DNA from: Sepiola atlantica
Lineage: Eukaryota; Mollusca; Cephalopoda; Sepiida; Sepiolidae
Length of the DNA stretch: 64,000 nt
Reading direction: 5' to 3'
Assembly: GCA_963556195.1 (NCBI GenBank)
Contig: CAUVYP010001208.1
Coordinates: forward strand, 5,828,001-5,892,000
Each line of letters opens with the position of its first letter. Positions within the stretch are counted from its first letter, which is position 1. Under the pieces are notes generated by a model that saw only the letters and a list, made by a program, of their open reading frames with translations, did no database searches and had not been told where the DNA came from. Positions 25,001 through 37,830 of the stretch are shown piece after piece. The translations under genes were made by a program, and so were the position numbers.

Positions 25001-26484
25001 CGCGTTTTAAAGTTGATATCGCTTTTGTTTATAACTTCCACATTTATTCGAATTGTGCAACGAAACTTTGCACAGATTAGCGGAGTCACATTTTCTACTG
25101 AAGTACCAAGTTTCAGAAGTGCAGCTCTTGTACTGCCGGAGATATGTCGATACAAACTGAATACGCAATACATCAACAAAATTAAGCGCGTTTTAAAGTT
25201 GATATCGCTTTTGTTTATAACTTCCACATTTATTCGAATTGTGCAACGAAACTTTGCAGACAGTCGCGGATAGGATTTTTCTACTGAAGTACCAAGTTTC
25301 AGAAGTGCAGCTCTTGTACTGCCGGAGATATGTCGATACAAACTGAATACGCAAAACATCAACAAAATTTAGCGCGTTTTAAAGTTGATATCGCTTTTGT
25401 TTATAACTTCCACATTTATTCGAATTGTGCAACGAAACTTTGCACAGATTAGCGGAGTCAACTTTTCTACTGAAGTACCAAGTTTCAGAAGTGCAGCTCT
25501 TGTACTGCCGGAGATATGTCGATACAAACTGAATACGCAAAACATCAACAAAATTTAGCGCGTTTTAAAGTTGATATCGCTTTTGTTTATAACTTCCACA
25601 TTTATTCGAATTGTGCAACGAAACTTTGCAGACAGTCGCGGAGACACATGTTCTACTGAAGTACCAAGTTTCAAAAGTGCAGCTCTTGTACTGCCGGAGA
25701 TATGTCGATACAAACTGAATACGCAAAACATCAACAACATTTAGCGCGTTTTAAAGTTGATATCGCTTTTGTTTATAACTTCCACATTTATTCGAATTGT
25801 GCAACGAAACTTTGCACAGATTAGCGGAGTCACATGTTCTACTGAAGTACCAAGTTTCAGAAGTGCAGCTCTTGTACTGCCGGAGATATGTCGATACAAA
25901 CTGAATACGCAAAACATCAACAAAATTTAGCGCGTTTTAAAGTTGATATCGCTTTTGTTTATAACTTCCACATTTATTCGAATTGTGCAACGAAACTTTG
26001 CACAGATTAGCGGAGTCACATTTTCTACTGATATACCAAGTTTCAGAAGTGCAGCTCTTGTACTGCCGGAGATATGTCGATACAAACTGAATACGCAAAA
26101 CATCAACAAAATTTAGCGCGTTTTAAAGTTGATATCGCTTTTGTTTATAACTTCCACATTTATTCGAATTGTGCAACGAAACTTTGCAGACAGTCGCGGA
26201 TAGGCCTTTTCTACTGAAGTACCTAGTTTCAGAAGTGCAGCTCTTGTACTGCCGGAGATATGTCGATACAAACTGAATACGCAAAACATCAACAAAATTT
26301 AGCGCGTTTTAAAGTTGATATCGCTTTTGTTTATAACTTCCACATCTATTCGAATTGTGCAACGAAACTTTGCACAGATTAGCGGAGTCAACTTTTCTAC
26401 TGAAGTACCAAGTTTCAGAAGTGCAGCTCTTGTACTGCCGGAGATATGTCGATACAAACTGAATACGCAAAACATCAACAAAAT
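22022..26484. repeat. Satellite block, 24 monomers: 11-monomer units with internal duplication
   Basis: Order of types: B, A, C, F, G, E, B, C, B, A, E, then B, A, C, F, G, A, E, A, C, B, A, E, A. The second half repeats the first with an extra A before E and an A in place of B before C. Rare linked markers in both are CAAAGTTTAG at the B-to-A junction (22198 and 24248), GTTTGAAAG at the start of C (22394 and 24439), GGATAGGATTT in E (22952 and 25183) and CAACATTTAG after C (23510 and 25741). The A monomers at 25369 and 26299 share GTCAACTTTTC. From 23324 on, the block is copy 1 of the macro-duplication. Confidence 0.93.
24236..24243. other. 1-base deletion in the junction A-run
   Basis: GCAAACATCAAC has three A bases where its duplicates near 22190 and 29444 keep four, although all three share the rare CAAAGTTTAG next to it. 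The loss is therefore younger than the duplication, or is a homopolymer base-calling error. Confidence 0.9.
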
Positions 26485-28530
26485 TTAGCGCGTTTTAAAG
26501 TTGATATCGCTTTTGTTTATAACTTCCACATTCATTCGAATTGTGCAACGAAACTTTGCAGACAGTCGCGGAGACACATGTTCTACTGAAGTACCAAGTT
26601 TCAGAAGTGCAGCTCTTGTACTGCCGGAGATATGTCGATACAAACTGAATACGCAAAACATCAACAAAATTTAGCGCGTTTTAAAGTTGATATCGCTTTT
26701 GTTTATAACTTCCACATTTATTCGAATTGTGCAACGATACTTTGCACAGATTAGCGGAGTCACATGTTCTACTGAAGTACCAAGTTTCAGAAGTGCAGCT
26801 CTTGTACTGCCGGAGATATGTCGATACAAACTGAATACGAAAAACATCGACAAAATTTAGCGCGTTTTAAAGTTGATATCGCTTTTGTTTATAACTTCCA
26901 CATTTATTGGAATTGTGCAACGAAACTTTGCACAGATTAGCGGAGTCACATGTTCTACTGAAGTACCAAGTTTCAGAAGTGCAGCTCTTGTACTGCCGGA
27001 GATATGTCGATACAAACTGAATACGCAAAACATCAACAAAATTTAGCCCGTTTTAAAGTTGATATCGCTTTTGTTTATAACTTCCACATTTATTCGAATT
27101 GTGCAACGAAACTTTGCAGACAGTCGCGGAGGCACATTTTCTACTGAAGTACCAAGTTTCAGAAGTGCAGCTCTTGTACTGCCGGAGATATGTCGATACA
27201 AACTGAATACGCAAAACATCAACAAAATTTAGCGCGTTTTAAAGTTGATATCGCTTTTGTTTATAACTTCCACATTTATTCGAATTGTGCAACGAAACTT
27301 TGCACAGATTAGCGGAGTCACATGTTCTACTGAAGTACCAAGTTTCAGAAGTGCAGCTCTTGTACTGCCGGAGATATGTCGATACAAACTGAATACGCAA
27401 AACATCAACAAAATTTAGCGCGTTTTAAAGTTGATATCGCTTTTGTTTATAACTTCCACATTTATTCGAATTGTGCAACGAAACTTTGCACAGATTAGCG
27501 GAGTCACATGTTCTACTGAAGTACCAAGTTTCAGAAGTGCAGCTCTTGTACTGCCGGTGATATGTCGATACAAACTGAATACGCAAACTATCAACAACAT
27601 TTAGTGCGATTTAAAGTTGATATCGCTTTTGTTTATAACTTCACCATTCTTTAGAATTGTGCAACGAAACTTTGCACAGATTAGCGGAGTCACATGCTCT
27701 ACTGAAGTACCAAGTTTCAGAAGTGCAGCTCTTGTACTGCCGGAGATATGTCGATACAAACTGAATACGCAAAACATCGACAAAATTTAGCGCGTTTTAA
27801 AGTTTATATCGCTTTTGTTTATAACTTCCACATTTATTCGAATTGTGCAACGAAACTTTGCACAGATTAGCGGAGTCACATTTTCTACTGAAGTACCAAG
27901 TTTCAGAAGTGCAGCTCTTGTACTGCCGGAGATATGTCGATACAAACTGAATACGCAAAACATTAACAAAATTTAGCCCGTTTTAAAGTTGATATCGCTT
28001 TTGTTTATAACTTCCACATTTATTCGAATAGTGCAACGAAACTTTGCAGACAGTCGCGGAGGCACATTTTATACTGAAGTACCAAGTTTCAGAAGTGCAG
28101 CTCTTGTACTGCCGGAGATATGTCGATACAAACTGAATACGCAAAACATCAACAAAATTTAGCGCGTTTTAAAGTTGATATCGCTTTTGTTTATAACTTC
28201 CACATTTATTCGAATTGTGCAACGAAACTTTGCACAGATTAGCGGAGTCACATGTTCTACTGAAGTACCAAGTTTCAGAAGTGCAGCTCTTGTACTGCCG
28301 GAGATATGTCGATACAAACTGAATACGCAAAACATCAACAAAATTTAGCGCGTTTTAAAGTTGATATCGCTTTTGTTTATAACTTCCACATTTATTCGAA
28401 TTGTGCAACGAAACTTTGCACAGATTAGCGGAGTCACATTTTCTACTGAAGTACCAAGTTTCAGAAGTGCAGCTCTTGTACTGCCGGAGATATGTCGATA
28501 CAAACTGAATACGCAAAACATCAACAAAAT
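26485..28530. repeat. Satellite block, 11 monomers: end of macro-duplication copy 1
   Basis: Order of types: C, Y, B, D, B, B, F, A, D, B, A. It matches 30763-32622 with a shift of 4278 bases over its first nine monomers. Diagnostic shared changes are TATTGGAATTG (26857 and 31135), and the pair GAATAGTGC plus TTTTATACTG within one D monomer (27973 and 32251). The F at 27601 is a mosaic: CACCATTCTTTAG from F but a CACAGATTAGCGG box from B. The C at 26485 has CATTCATTCG, while its partner at 30763 has the ordinary CATTTATTCG. Confidence 0.93.
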
Positions 28531-30762
28531 TTAGCGCGTTTTAAAGTTGATATCGCTTTTGTTTATAACTTCCACATTTATTCGAATTGTGCAACGAAAC
28601 TTTGCAGACAGTCGCGGAGACACATGTTCTACTGAAGTACCAAGTTTCAGAAGTGCAGCTCTTGTACTGCCGGAGATATGTCGATACAAACTGAATACGC
28701 AAAACATCAACAACATTTAGCGCGTTTTAAAGTTGATATCGCTTTTGTTTATAACTTCCACATTTATTCGAATTGTGCAACGAAACTTTGCACAGATTAG
28801 CGGAGTCACATGTTCTACTGAAGTACCAAGTTTCAGAAGTGCAGCTCTTGTACTGCCGGAGATATGTCGATACAAACTGAATACGCAAAACATCAACAAA
28901 ATTTAGCGCGTTTTAAAGTTGATATCGCTTTTGTTTATAACTTCCACATTTATTCGAATTGTGCAACGAAACTTTGCACAGATTAGCGGAGTCACATTTT
29001 CTACTGAAGTACCAAGTTTCAGAAGTGCAGCTCTTGTACTGCCGGAGATATGTCGATACAAACTGAATACGCAAAACATCAACAAAATTTAGCGCGTTTT
29101 AAAGTTGATATCGCTTTTGTTTATAACTTCCACATTTATTCGAATTGTGCAACGAAACTTTGCAGACAGTCGCGGATAGGCCTTTTCTACTGAAGTACCA
29201 AGTTTCAGAAGTGCAGCTCTTGTACTGCCGGAGATATGTCGATACAAACTGAATACGCAAAACATCAACAAAATTTAGCGCGTTTTAAAGTTGATATCGC
29301 TTTTGTTTATAACTTCCACATTTATTCGAAGTGTGCAACGAAACTTTGCACAGATTAGCGGAGTCACATGTTCTACTGAAGTACCAAGTTTCAGAAGTGC
29401 AGCTCTTGTACTGCCGGAGATATGTCGATACAAACTGAATACGCAAAACATCAACAAAGTTTAGCGCGTTTTAAAGTTGATATCGCTTTTGTTTATAACT
29501 TCCACATTTATTCGAATTGTGCAACGAAACTTTGCACAGATTAGCGGAGTCACATTTTCTACTGAAGTACCAAGTTTCAGAAGTGCAGCTCTTGTACTGC
29601 CGGAGATATGTCGATACAAACTGAATACGCAAAACATCAACAAAATTTAGCGCGTTTGAAAGTTGATATCGCTTTTGTTTATAACTTCCACATTTATTCG
29701 AATTGCGCAACGAAACTTTGCAGACGGTCGCGGAGACACATGTTCTACTGAAGTACCAAGTTTCAGAAGTGCAGCTCTTGTACTGCCGGAGATATGTCGA
29801 TACAAACTGAATACGCAAAACATCAACAAAATTTAGTGCGATTTAAAGTTGATATCGCTTTTGTTTATAACTTCACCATTCTTTAGAATTGTGCAACAAA
29901 ACTTTGCAGAGATAAGCGGAGTCACATGCTCTACTGAGGTACCAAGTTTCAGAAGTGCAGCTCTTTTACTGCCGGAGATATGTCGATACAAACTGAATAC
30001 GCAAAACATCGACAAAATTTAGCGCGTTTTAAAGTTGATATCGCTTTTGTTTATAACTTCCAAATTTATTCGAATTGTACAACGATACTTTGCACAGATA
30101 TGCGGAGTCACATTTTCTACTGAAGTACTAAGTTTCAGAAGTGCAGCTCTTGTACTGCCCGAGATATGTCGATACAAACTGAATACGCAAAACATCGACA
30201 AAATTTAGCGCGTTTTAAAGTTGATATCGCTTTTGTTTATAACTTCCACATTTATTCGAATTGTGCAACGAAACTTTGCACGGATTAGCGGAGTCACATT
30301 TTCTACTGAAGTACCAAGTTTCAGAAGTGCAGCTCTTGTACTGCCGGAGATATGTCGATACAAACTGAATACGCAATACATCAACAAAATTAAGCGCGTT
30401 TTAAAGTTGATATCGCTTTTGTTTATAACTTCCACATTTATTCGAATTGTGCAACGAAACTTTGCAGACAGTCGCGGATAGGATTTTTCTACTGAAGTAC
30501 CAAGTTTCAGAAGTGCAGCTCTTGTACTGCCGGAGATATGTCGATACAAACTGAATACGCAAAACATCAACAAAATTTAGCGCGTTTTAAAGTTGATATC
30601 GCTTTTGTTTATAACTTCCACATTTATTCGAATTGTGCAACGTAACTTTGCACAGATTAGCGGAGTCACATTTTCTACTGAAGTACCAAGTTTCAGAAGT
30701 GCAGCTCTTGTACTGCCGGAGATATGTCGATACAAACTGAATACGCAAAACATCAACAAAAT
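28531..30762. repeat. Satellite block, 12 monomers: start of macro-duplication copy 2
   Basis: Order of types: C, B, A, E, B, A, C, F, G, A, E, A. It reproduces 23324-25554 monomer for monomer at an offset of 5207 or 5208 bases (28 monomers; the one-base change is the deletion at 24241). Shared markers are CAACATTTAG after the first C, CAAAGTTTAG (29455), GTTTGAAAG (29647), CGATACTTTG inside a G monomer (30019), the A-to-E TTAAG junction and GGATAGGATTT in E (30391). Private changes include CGAAGTGTGC (29331) and GACGGTCGCGG (29722). Confidence 0.94.
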
Positions 30763-32622
30763 TTAGCGCGTTTTAAAGTTGATATCGCTTTTGTTTATAA
30801 CTTCCACATTTATTCGAATTGTGCAACGAAACTTTGCAGACAGTCGCGGAGACACATGTTCTACGGAAGTACCAAGTTTCAGAAGTGCAGCTCTTGTACT
30901 GCCGGAGATATGTCGATACAAACTGAATACGCAAAACATCAACAAAATTTAGCGCGTTTTAAAGTTGATATCGCTTTTGTTTATAACTTCCACATTTATT
31001 CGAATTGTGCAACGATACTTTGCACAGATTAGCGGAGTCACATGTTCTACTGAAGTACCAAGTTTCAGAAGTGCAGCTCTTGTACTGCCGGAGATATGTC
31101 GATACAAACTGAGTACGCAAAACATCGACAAAATTTAGCGCGTTTTAAAGTTGATATCGCTTTTGTTTATAACTTCCACATTTATTGGAATTGTGCAACG
31201 AAACTTTGCACACATTAGCGGAGTCACATTTTCTACTGAAGTACCAAGTTTCAGAAGTGCAGCTCTTGTACTGCCGGAGATATGTCGATACAAACTGAAT
31301 ACGCAAAACATCAACAAAATTTAGCCCGTTTTAAAGTTGATATCGCTTTTGTTTATAACTTCCACATTTATTCGAATTGTGCAACGAAACTTTGCAGACA
31401 GTCGCGGAGGCACATTTTCTACTGAAGTACCAAGTTTCAGAAGTGCAGCTCTTGTACTGCCGGAGATATGTCGATACAAACTGAATACGCAAAACATCAA
31501 CAAAATTTAGCGCGTTTTAAAGTTGATATCGCTTTTGTTTATAACTTCCACATTTATTCGAATTGTGCAACGAAACTTTGCACAGATTAGCGGAGTCACA
31601 TTTTATACTGAAGTACCAAGTTTCAGAAGTGCAGCTCTTGTACTGCCGGAGATATGTCGATACAAACTGAATACGCAAAACATCAACAAAATTTAGCGCG
31701 TTTTAAAGTTGATATCGCTTTTGTTTATAACTTCCACATTTATTCGAATTGTGCAACGAAACTTTGCACAGATTAGCGGAGTCACATGTTCTACTGAAGT
31801 ACCAAGTTTCAGAAGTGCAGCTCTTGTACTGCCGGTGATATGTCGATACAAACTGAATACGCAAACTATCAACAACATTTAGTGCGATTTAAAGTTGATA
31901 TCGCTTTTGTTTATAACTTCACCATTCTTTAGAATTGTGCAACGAAACTTTGCAGAGATAAGCGGAGTCACATGCTCTACTGAAGTACCAAGTTTCAGAA
32001 GTGCAGCTCTTGTACTGCCGGAGATATGTCGATACAAACTGAATACGCAAAACATCGACAAAATTTAGCGCGTTTTAAAGTTGATATCGCTTTTGTTTAT
32101 AACTTCCACATTTATTCGAATTGTGCAACGAAACTTTGCACAGATTAGCGGAGTCACATTTTCTACTGAAGTACCAAGTTTCAGAAGTGCAGCTCTTGTA
32201 CTGCCGGAGATATGTCGATACAAACTGAATACGCAAAACATTAACAAAATTTAGCCCGTTTTAAAGTTGATATCGCTTTTGTTTATAACTTCCACATTTA
32301 TTCGAATAGTGCAACGAAACTTTGCAGACAGTCGCGGAGGCACATTTTATACTGAAGTACCAAGTTTCAGAAGTGCAGCTCTTGTACTGCCGGAGATATG
32401 TCGATACAAACTGAATACGCAAAACATCAACAAAATTTAGCGCGTTTTAAAGTTGATATCGCTTTTGTTTATAACTTCCACATTTATTCGAATTGTGCAA
32501 CGAAACTTTGCACAGATTAGCGGAGTCACATTTTCTACTGAAGTACCAAGTTTCAGAAGTGCAGCTCTTGTACTGCCGGAGATATGTCGATACAAACTGA
32601 ATACGCAAAACATCAACAAAAT
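30763..32622. repeat. Satellite block, 10 monomers: end of macro-duplication copy 2
   Basis: Order of types: C, Y, M, D, A, B, F, A, D, A. It aligns with 26485-28530 but lacks one B (28159). The M at 31135 and A at 31507 replace B monomers in copy 1 while keeping neighbouring rare variants, which looks like conversion confined to the diagnostic box. TTTTATACTG occurs in A (31507) as well as in D (32251). Confidence 0.92.
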
Positions 32623-34854
32623 TTAGCGCGTTTGAAAGTTGATATCGCTTTTGTTTATAACTTCCACATTTATTCGAATTGTGCAACGAAACTTTGCAGA
32701 CAGTCGCGGAGACACATGTTCTACTGAAGTACCAAGTTTCAGAAGTGCAGCTCTTGTACTGCCGGAGATATGTCGATACAAACTGAATACGCAAACTATC
32801 AACAAAATTTAGTGCGATTTAAAGTTGATATCGCTTTTGTTTATAACTTCACCATTCTTTAGAATTGTGCAACGAAACTTTGCAGAGATAAGCGGAGTCA
32901 CATGCTCTACTGAAGTACCATGTTTCAGAAGTGCAGCTCTTTTACTGCCGGAGATATGTCGATACAAACTGAATACGCAAAACATCGACAAAATTTAGCG
33001 CGTTTTAAAGTTGATATCGCTTTTGTTTATAACTTCCACATTTATTCGAATTGTGCAACGATACTTTGCACAGATATGCGGAGTCACATTTTCTACTGAA
33101 GTACCATGTTTCAGAAGTGCAGCTCTTGTACTGCCGGAGATATGTCGATACAAACTGAATACGCAAAACATCAACAACATTTAGCGCGTTTTAAAGTTGA
33201 TATCGCTTTTGTTTATAACTTCCACATTTATTCGAATTGTGCAACGAAACTTTGCACAGATTAGCGGAGTCACATGTTCTACTAAAGTACCAAGTTTCAG
33301 AAGTGCAGCTCTTGTACTGCCGGAGATATGTCGATACAAACTGAATACGCAAAACATCAACAAAATTTAGCGCGTTTTAAAGTTGATATCGCTTTTGTTT
33401 ATAACTTCCACATTTATTCGAATTGTGCAACGATACTTTGCACAGATTAGCGGAGTCACATTTTCTACTGAAGTACCAAGTTTCAGAAGTGCAGCTCTTG
33501 TACTGCCGGTGATATGTCGATACAAACTGAATACGCAAACTATCAACAAAATTTAGTGCGATTTAAAGTTGATATCGCTTTTGTTTATAACTTCACCATT
33601 CTTTAGAATTGTGCAACGAAACTTTGCAGAGATAAGCGGAGTCACATGCTCTACTGAAGTACCATGTTTCAGAAGTGCAGCTCTTTTACTGCCGGAGATA
33701 TGTCGATACAAACTGAATACGCAAAACATCGACAAAATTTAGCGCGTTTTAAAGTTGATATCGCTTTTGTTTATAACTTCCACATTTATTCGAATTGTGC
33801 AACGATACTTTGCACAGATATGCGGAGTCACATTTTCTACTGAAGTACTAAGTTTCAGAAGTGCAGCTCTTGTACTGCCCGAGATATGTCGATACAAACT
33901 GAATACGCTAAACATCGACAAAATTTAGCGCGTTTTAAAGTTGATATCGCTGTTGTTTATAACTTCCACATTTATTCGAATTGGGCAACGAAACTTTGCA
34001 CAGATTAGCGGAGTCACATTTTCTACTGAAGTACCAAGTTTCAGAAGTGCAGCTCTTGTACTGCCGGAGATATGTCGATACAAACTGAATACGCAAAACA
34101 TCAACAAAATTGAGCGCGTTTTAAAGTTGATATCGCTTTTGTTTATAACTTCCACATTTATTCGAATTGTGCAACGAAACTTTAAACAGATTAGCGGAGT
34201 CAACTTTTCTACTGAAGTACCAAGTTTCAGAAGTGCAGCTCTTGTACTGCCGGAGATATGTCGATACAAACTGAATACGCAAAACATCAACAAAATTTAG
34301 CGCGTTTTAAAGTTGATATCGCTTTTGTTTATAACTTCCACATTTATTCGAATTGTGCAACGTAACTTTGCAGACAGTCGCGGAGACACATGTTCTACTG
34401 AAGTACCAAGTTTCAGAAGTGCAGCTCTTGTACTGCCGGAGATATGTCGATACAAACTGAATACGCAAAACATCAACAACATTTAGCGCGTTTTAAAGTT
34501 GATATCGCTTTTGTTTATAACTTCCACATTTATTCGAATTGTGCAACGAAACTTTGCACAGATTAGCGGAGTCACATGTTCTACTGAAGTACCAAGTTTC
34601 AGAAGTGGTCCTCTTGTACTGCCGGAGATATGTCGATACAAACTGAAAACGCAAAACATCAACAAAATTTAGCGCGTTTTAAAGTTGATATCGCTTTTGT
34701 TTATAACTTCCACATTTATTCGAATTGTGCAACGATACTTTGCACAGATTAGCGGAGTCACATGTTCTACTGAAGTACCAAGTTTCAGAAGTGCAGCTCT
34801 TGTACTGCCGGTGATATGTCGATACAAACTGAATACGCAAACTATCAACAAAAT
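32623..34854. repeat. Satellite block, 12 monomers: last F and G monomers of the window
   Basis: Order of types: C, F, G, B, Y, F, G, A, A, C, B, Y. The two F monomers (32809 and 33553) and the G-like monomer at 32995 share GTACCATG, a local variant. The F at 33553 and G at 33739 are the final examples of their types going rightward. Private mutations become frequent near the end: GCTGTTGTTT (33950), TTGGGCAACG (33981), TTTAAACAG (34183), GTGGTCCTC (34605) and GAAAACGC (34646). Confidence 0.92.
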
Positions 34855-37830
34855 TTAGTGCGATTTAAAGTGTATATCGCTTTTGTTTATAACTTCCACA
34901 TTTATTCGAATTGTGCAACGAAACTTTGCACGGATAAGCGGAGTCACATGCTCTACTGAAGTACCAAGGTTCAGAAGTGCAGCTCTTGTACTGCCGGAAG
35001 TATGTCGATACAAACTGAATACGCAAAACATCGACAAAATTTAGCGCGTTTTAAAATTGATATCGCTTTTGTTTATAACTTCCACATTTATTCGAATTGT
35101 GCAACGAAACTTTGCAAACATTCGCGGAGACAAATTTTCTACTGAAGTACCAAGTTTCAGAAGTGCAGCTCTTGTACTGCCGGAGATATGTCGATACAAA
35201 CTGAATACGCAAAACATCAACAAAATTTAGCGCGTTTTAAAGTTGATATCGCTTTTGTTTATAACTTCCACATTTATTCGAATTGTGCAACGAAACTTTG
35301 CACAGATTAGCGGAGTCACATTTTCTACTGAAGTACCAAGTTTCAGAAGTGCAGCTCTTGTACTGCCGGAGATATGTCGATACAAACTGAATACGCAAAA
35401 CATCAACAAAATTTAGCGCGTTTTAAAGTTGATATCGCTTTTGTTTATAACTTCCACATTTATTCGAATTGTGCAACGAAACTTTGCAGACAGTCGCGAG
35501 TAGGCCTTTTCTACTGAAGTACCAAGTTTCAGAAGTGCAGCTCTTGTACTGCCGGAGATATGTCGATACAAACTGAATACGCAAAACATCAACAAAATTT
35601 AGCGCGTTTTAAAGTTGATATCGCTTTTGTTTATAACTTCCACATTTATTCGAATTGTGCAACGAAACTTTGCACACATTAGCGGAGTCACATTTTCTAC
35701 TGAAGTACCAAGTTTCAAAAGTGCAGCTCTTGTACTGCCGGAGATATGTCGATACAAACTGAATACGCAAAACATCAACAAAATTTAGCGCGTTTTGAAG
35801 TTGATATCGCTTTTGTTTATAACTTCCACATTCATTCGAATTGTGCAACGAAACTTTGCAGACAGTCGCGGAGACACATGTTATACTTAAGTACCAAGTT
35901 TCAGAAGTGCAGCTCTTGTACTGCCGGAGATATGTCGATACAAACTGAATACGCAAAACATCAACAAAATTTAGCGCGTTTTAAAGTTGATATCGCTTTT
36001 GTTTATAACTTCCACATTTATTCGAATTGTGCAACGAAACTTTGCACAGATTAGCGGAGTCACATGTTCTACTGAAGTACCAAGTTTCAGAAGTGCAGCT
36101 CTTGTACTGCCGGAGATATGTCGATACAAACTGAATACGCAAAACATCAACAAAATTTAGCGCGTTTTAAAGTTGATATCGCTTTTGTTTATAACTTCCA
36201 CATTTATTCGAATTGTGCAACGATACTTTGCACAGATTAGCGGAGTCACATGTTCTACTGAAGTACCAAGTTTCAGAAGTGCAGCTCTTGTACTGCCGGA
36301 GATATGTCGATACAAACTGAATACGCAAAACATCAACAAAATTTAGCGCGTTTTAAAGTTGATATCGCTTTTGTTTATAACTTCCACATTTATTCGAATT
36401 GTGCAACGATACTTTGCACAGATTAGCGGAGTCACATGTTCTACTGAAGTACCAAGTTCTAGAAGTGCAGCTCTTGTACTGCCGGTGATATGTCGATACA
36501 AACTGAATACGCAAAACATCAACAAAATTTAGCCCGTTTTAAAGTTGATATCGCTTTTGTTTATAACTTCCACATTTATTCGAATTGTGCAACGAAACTT
36601 TGCAGACAGTCGCGGAGGCACATTTTCTACTGAAGTACCAAGTTTCAGAAGTGCAGCTCTTGTACTGCCGGAGATATGTCGATACAAACTGAATACGCAA
36701 AACATCGAAAAAATTTAGCGCGTTTTAAAGTTGATATCGCTTTTGTTTATAACTTCCACATTTATTCGAATTGTGCAACGAAACTTTGCACACATTAGCG
36801 GAGTCACATTTTCTACTGAAGTACCAAGTTTCAGAAGTGCAGCTCTTGTACTGCCGGAGATATGTCGATACAAACTGAATACGCAAAACATCAACAAAAT
36901 TTAGCGCGTTTTAAAGTTGATATCGCTTTTGTTTATAACTTCCACATTTATTCGAATTGTGCAACGAAACTTTGCACAGATTAGCGGAGTCACATGTTCT
37001 ACTGAAGTACCAAGTTTCAGAAGTGCAGCTCTTGTACTGCCGGAGATATGTCGATACAAACTGAATACGCAAAACATCAACAAAATTTAGCGCGTTTTAA
37101 AGTTGATATCGCTTTTGTTTATAACTTCCACATTTATTCGAATTGTGCAACGAAACTTTGCACAGATTAGCGGAGTCACATTTACTAATGAAGTACCAAG
37201 TTTCAGAAGTGCAGCTCTTGTACTGCCGTAGATATGTCGATACAAACTGAATACGCAAAACATCAACAAAATTTAGCGCGTTTTAAAGTTGATATCGCTT
37301 TTGTTTATAACTTCCATATGTATTCGAATTGTGCAACGAAACTTTGCAGACAGTCGCGTATAGGCCTTTTCTACTGAAGTACCAAGTTTCAGAAGTGCAG
37401 CTCTTGTACTGCCGGAGATATGTCGATACAAACTGAATACGCAAAACATCAACAAAATTTAGCGCGTTTTAAAGTTGATATCGCTTTTGTTTATAACTTC
37501 CACATTTATTCGAATTGTGCAACGAAACTTTGCACAGATTAGCGGAGTCACATTTTCTACTGAGGATCCAAGTTTCAGAAGTGCAGCTCTTGTACTGCCG
37601 GAGATATGTCGATACAAACTGAATACGCAAAACATCAACAAAATTTAGCGCGTTTTAAAGTTGATATCGCTTTTGTTTATAACTTCCACATTCATTCGAA
37701 TTGTGCAACGAAACTTTGCAGACAGTCGCGGAGACACATGTTCTACTGAAGTACCAAGTTTCAGAAGTGCAGCTCTTGTACTGCCGGAGATATGTCGATA
37801 CAAACTGAATACGCAAAACATCAACAAAAT
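34855..37830. repeat. Satellite block, 16 monomers: mutation-rich transition zone
   Basis: Order of types: K, q, A, E, M, C, B, Y, Y, D, M, B, A, E, A, C. K at 34855 is the first right-domain hybrid with an F-like start (TTAGTGCGATTT) and an ordinary CCACATTTATTCG body. The q at 35041 has a unique box (AACATTCGCGG with GACAAATTT). Private changes are dense: GGAAGTATG (34995), GCGAGTAGG (35497), TTATACTTAAG (35880), a TCTAGA site (36457), CGAAAAAATT (36706), a CATATG site (37317), GCGTATAGG (37355) and a GGATCC site (37564). It separates the F-containing left domain from the right domain. Confidence 0.9.
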
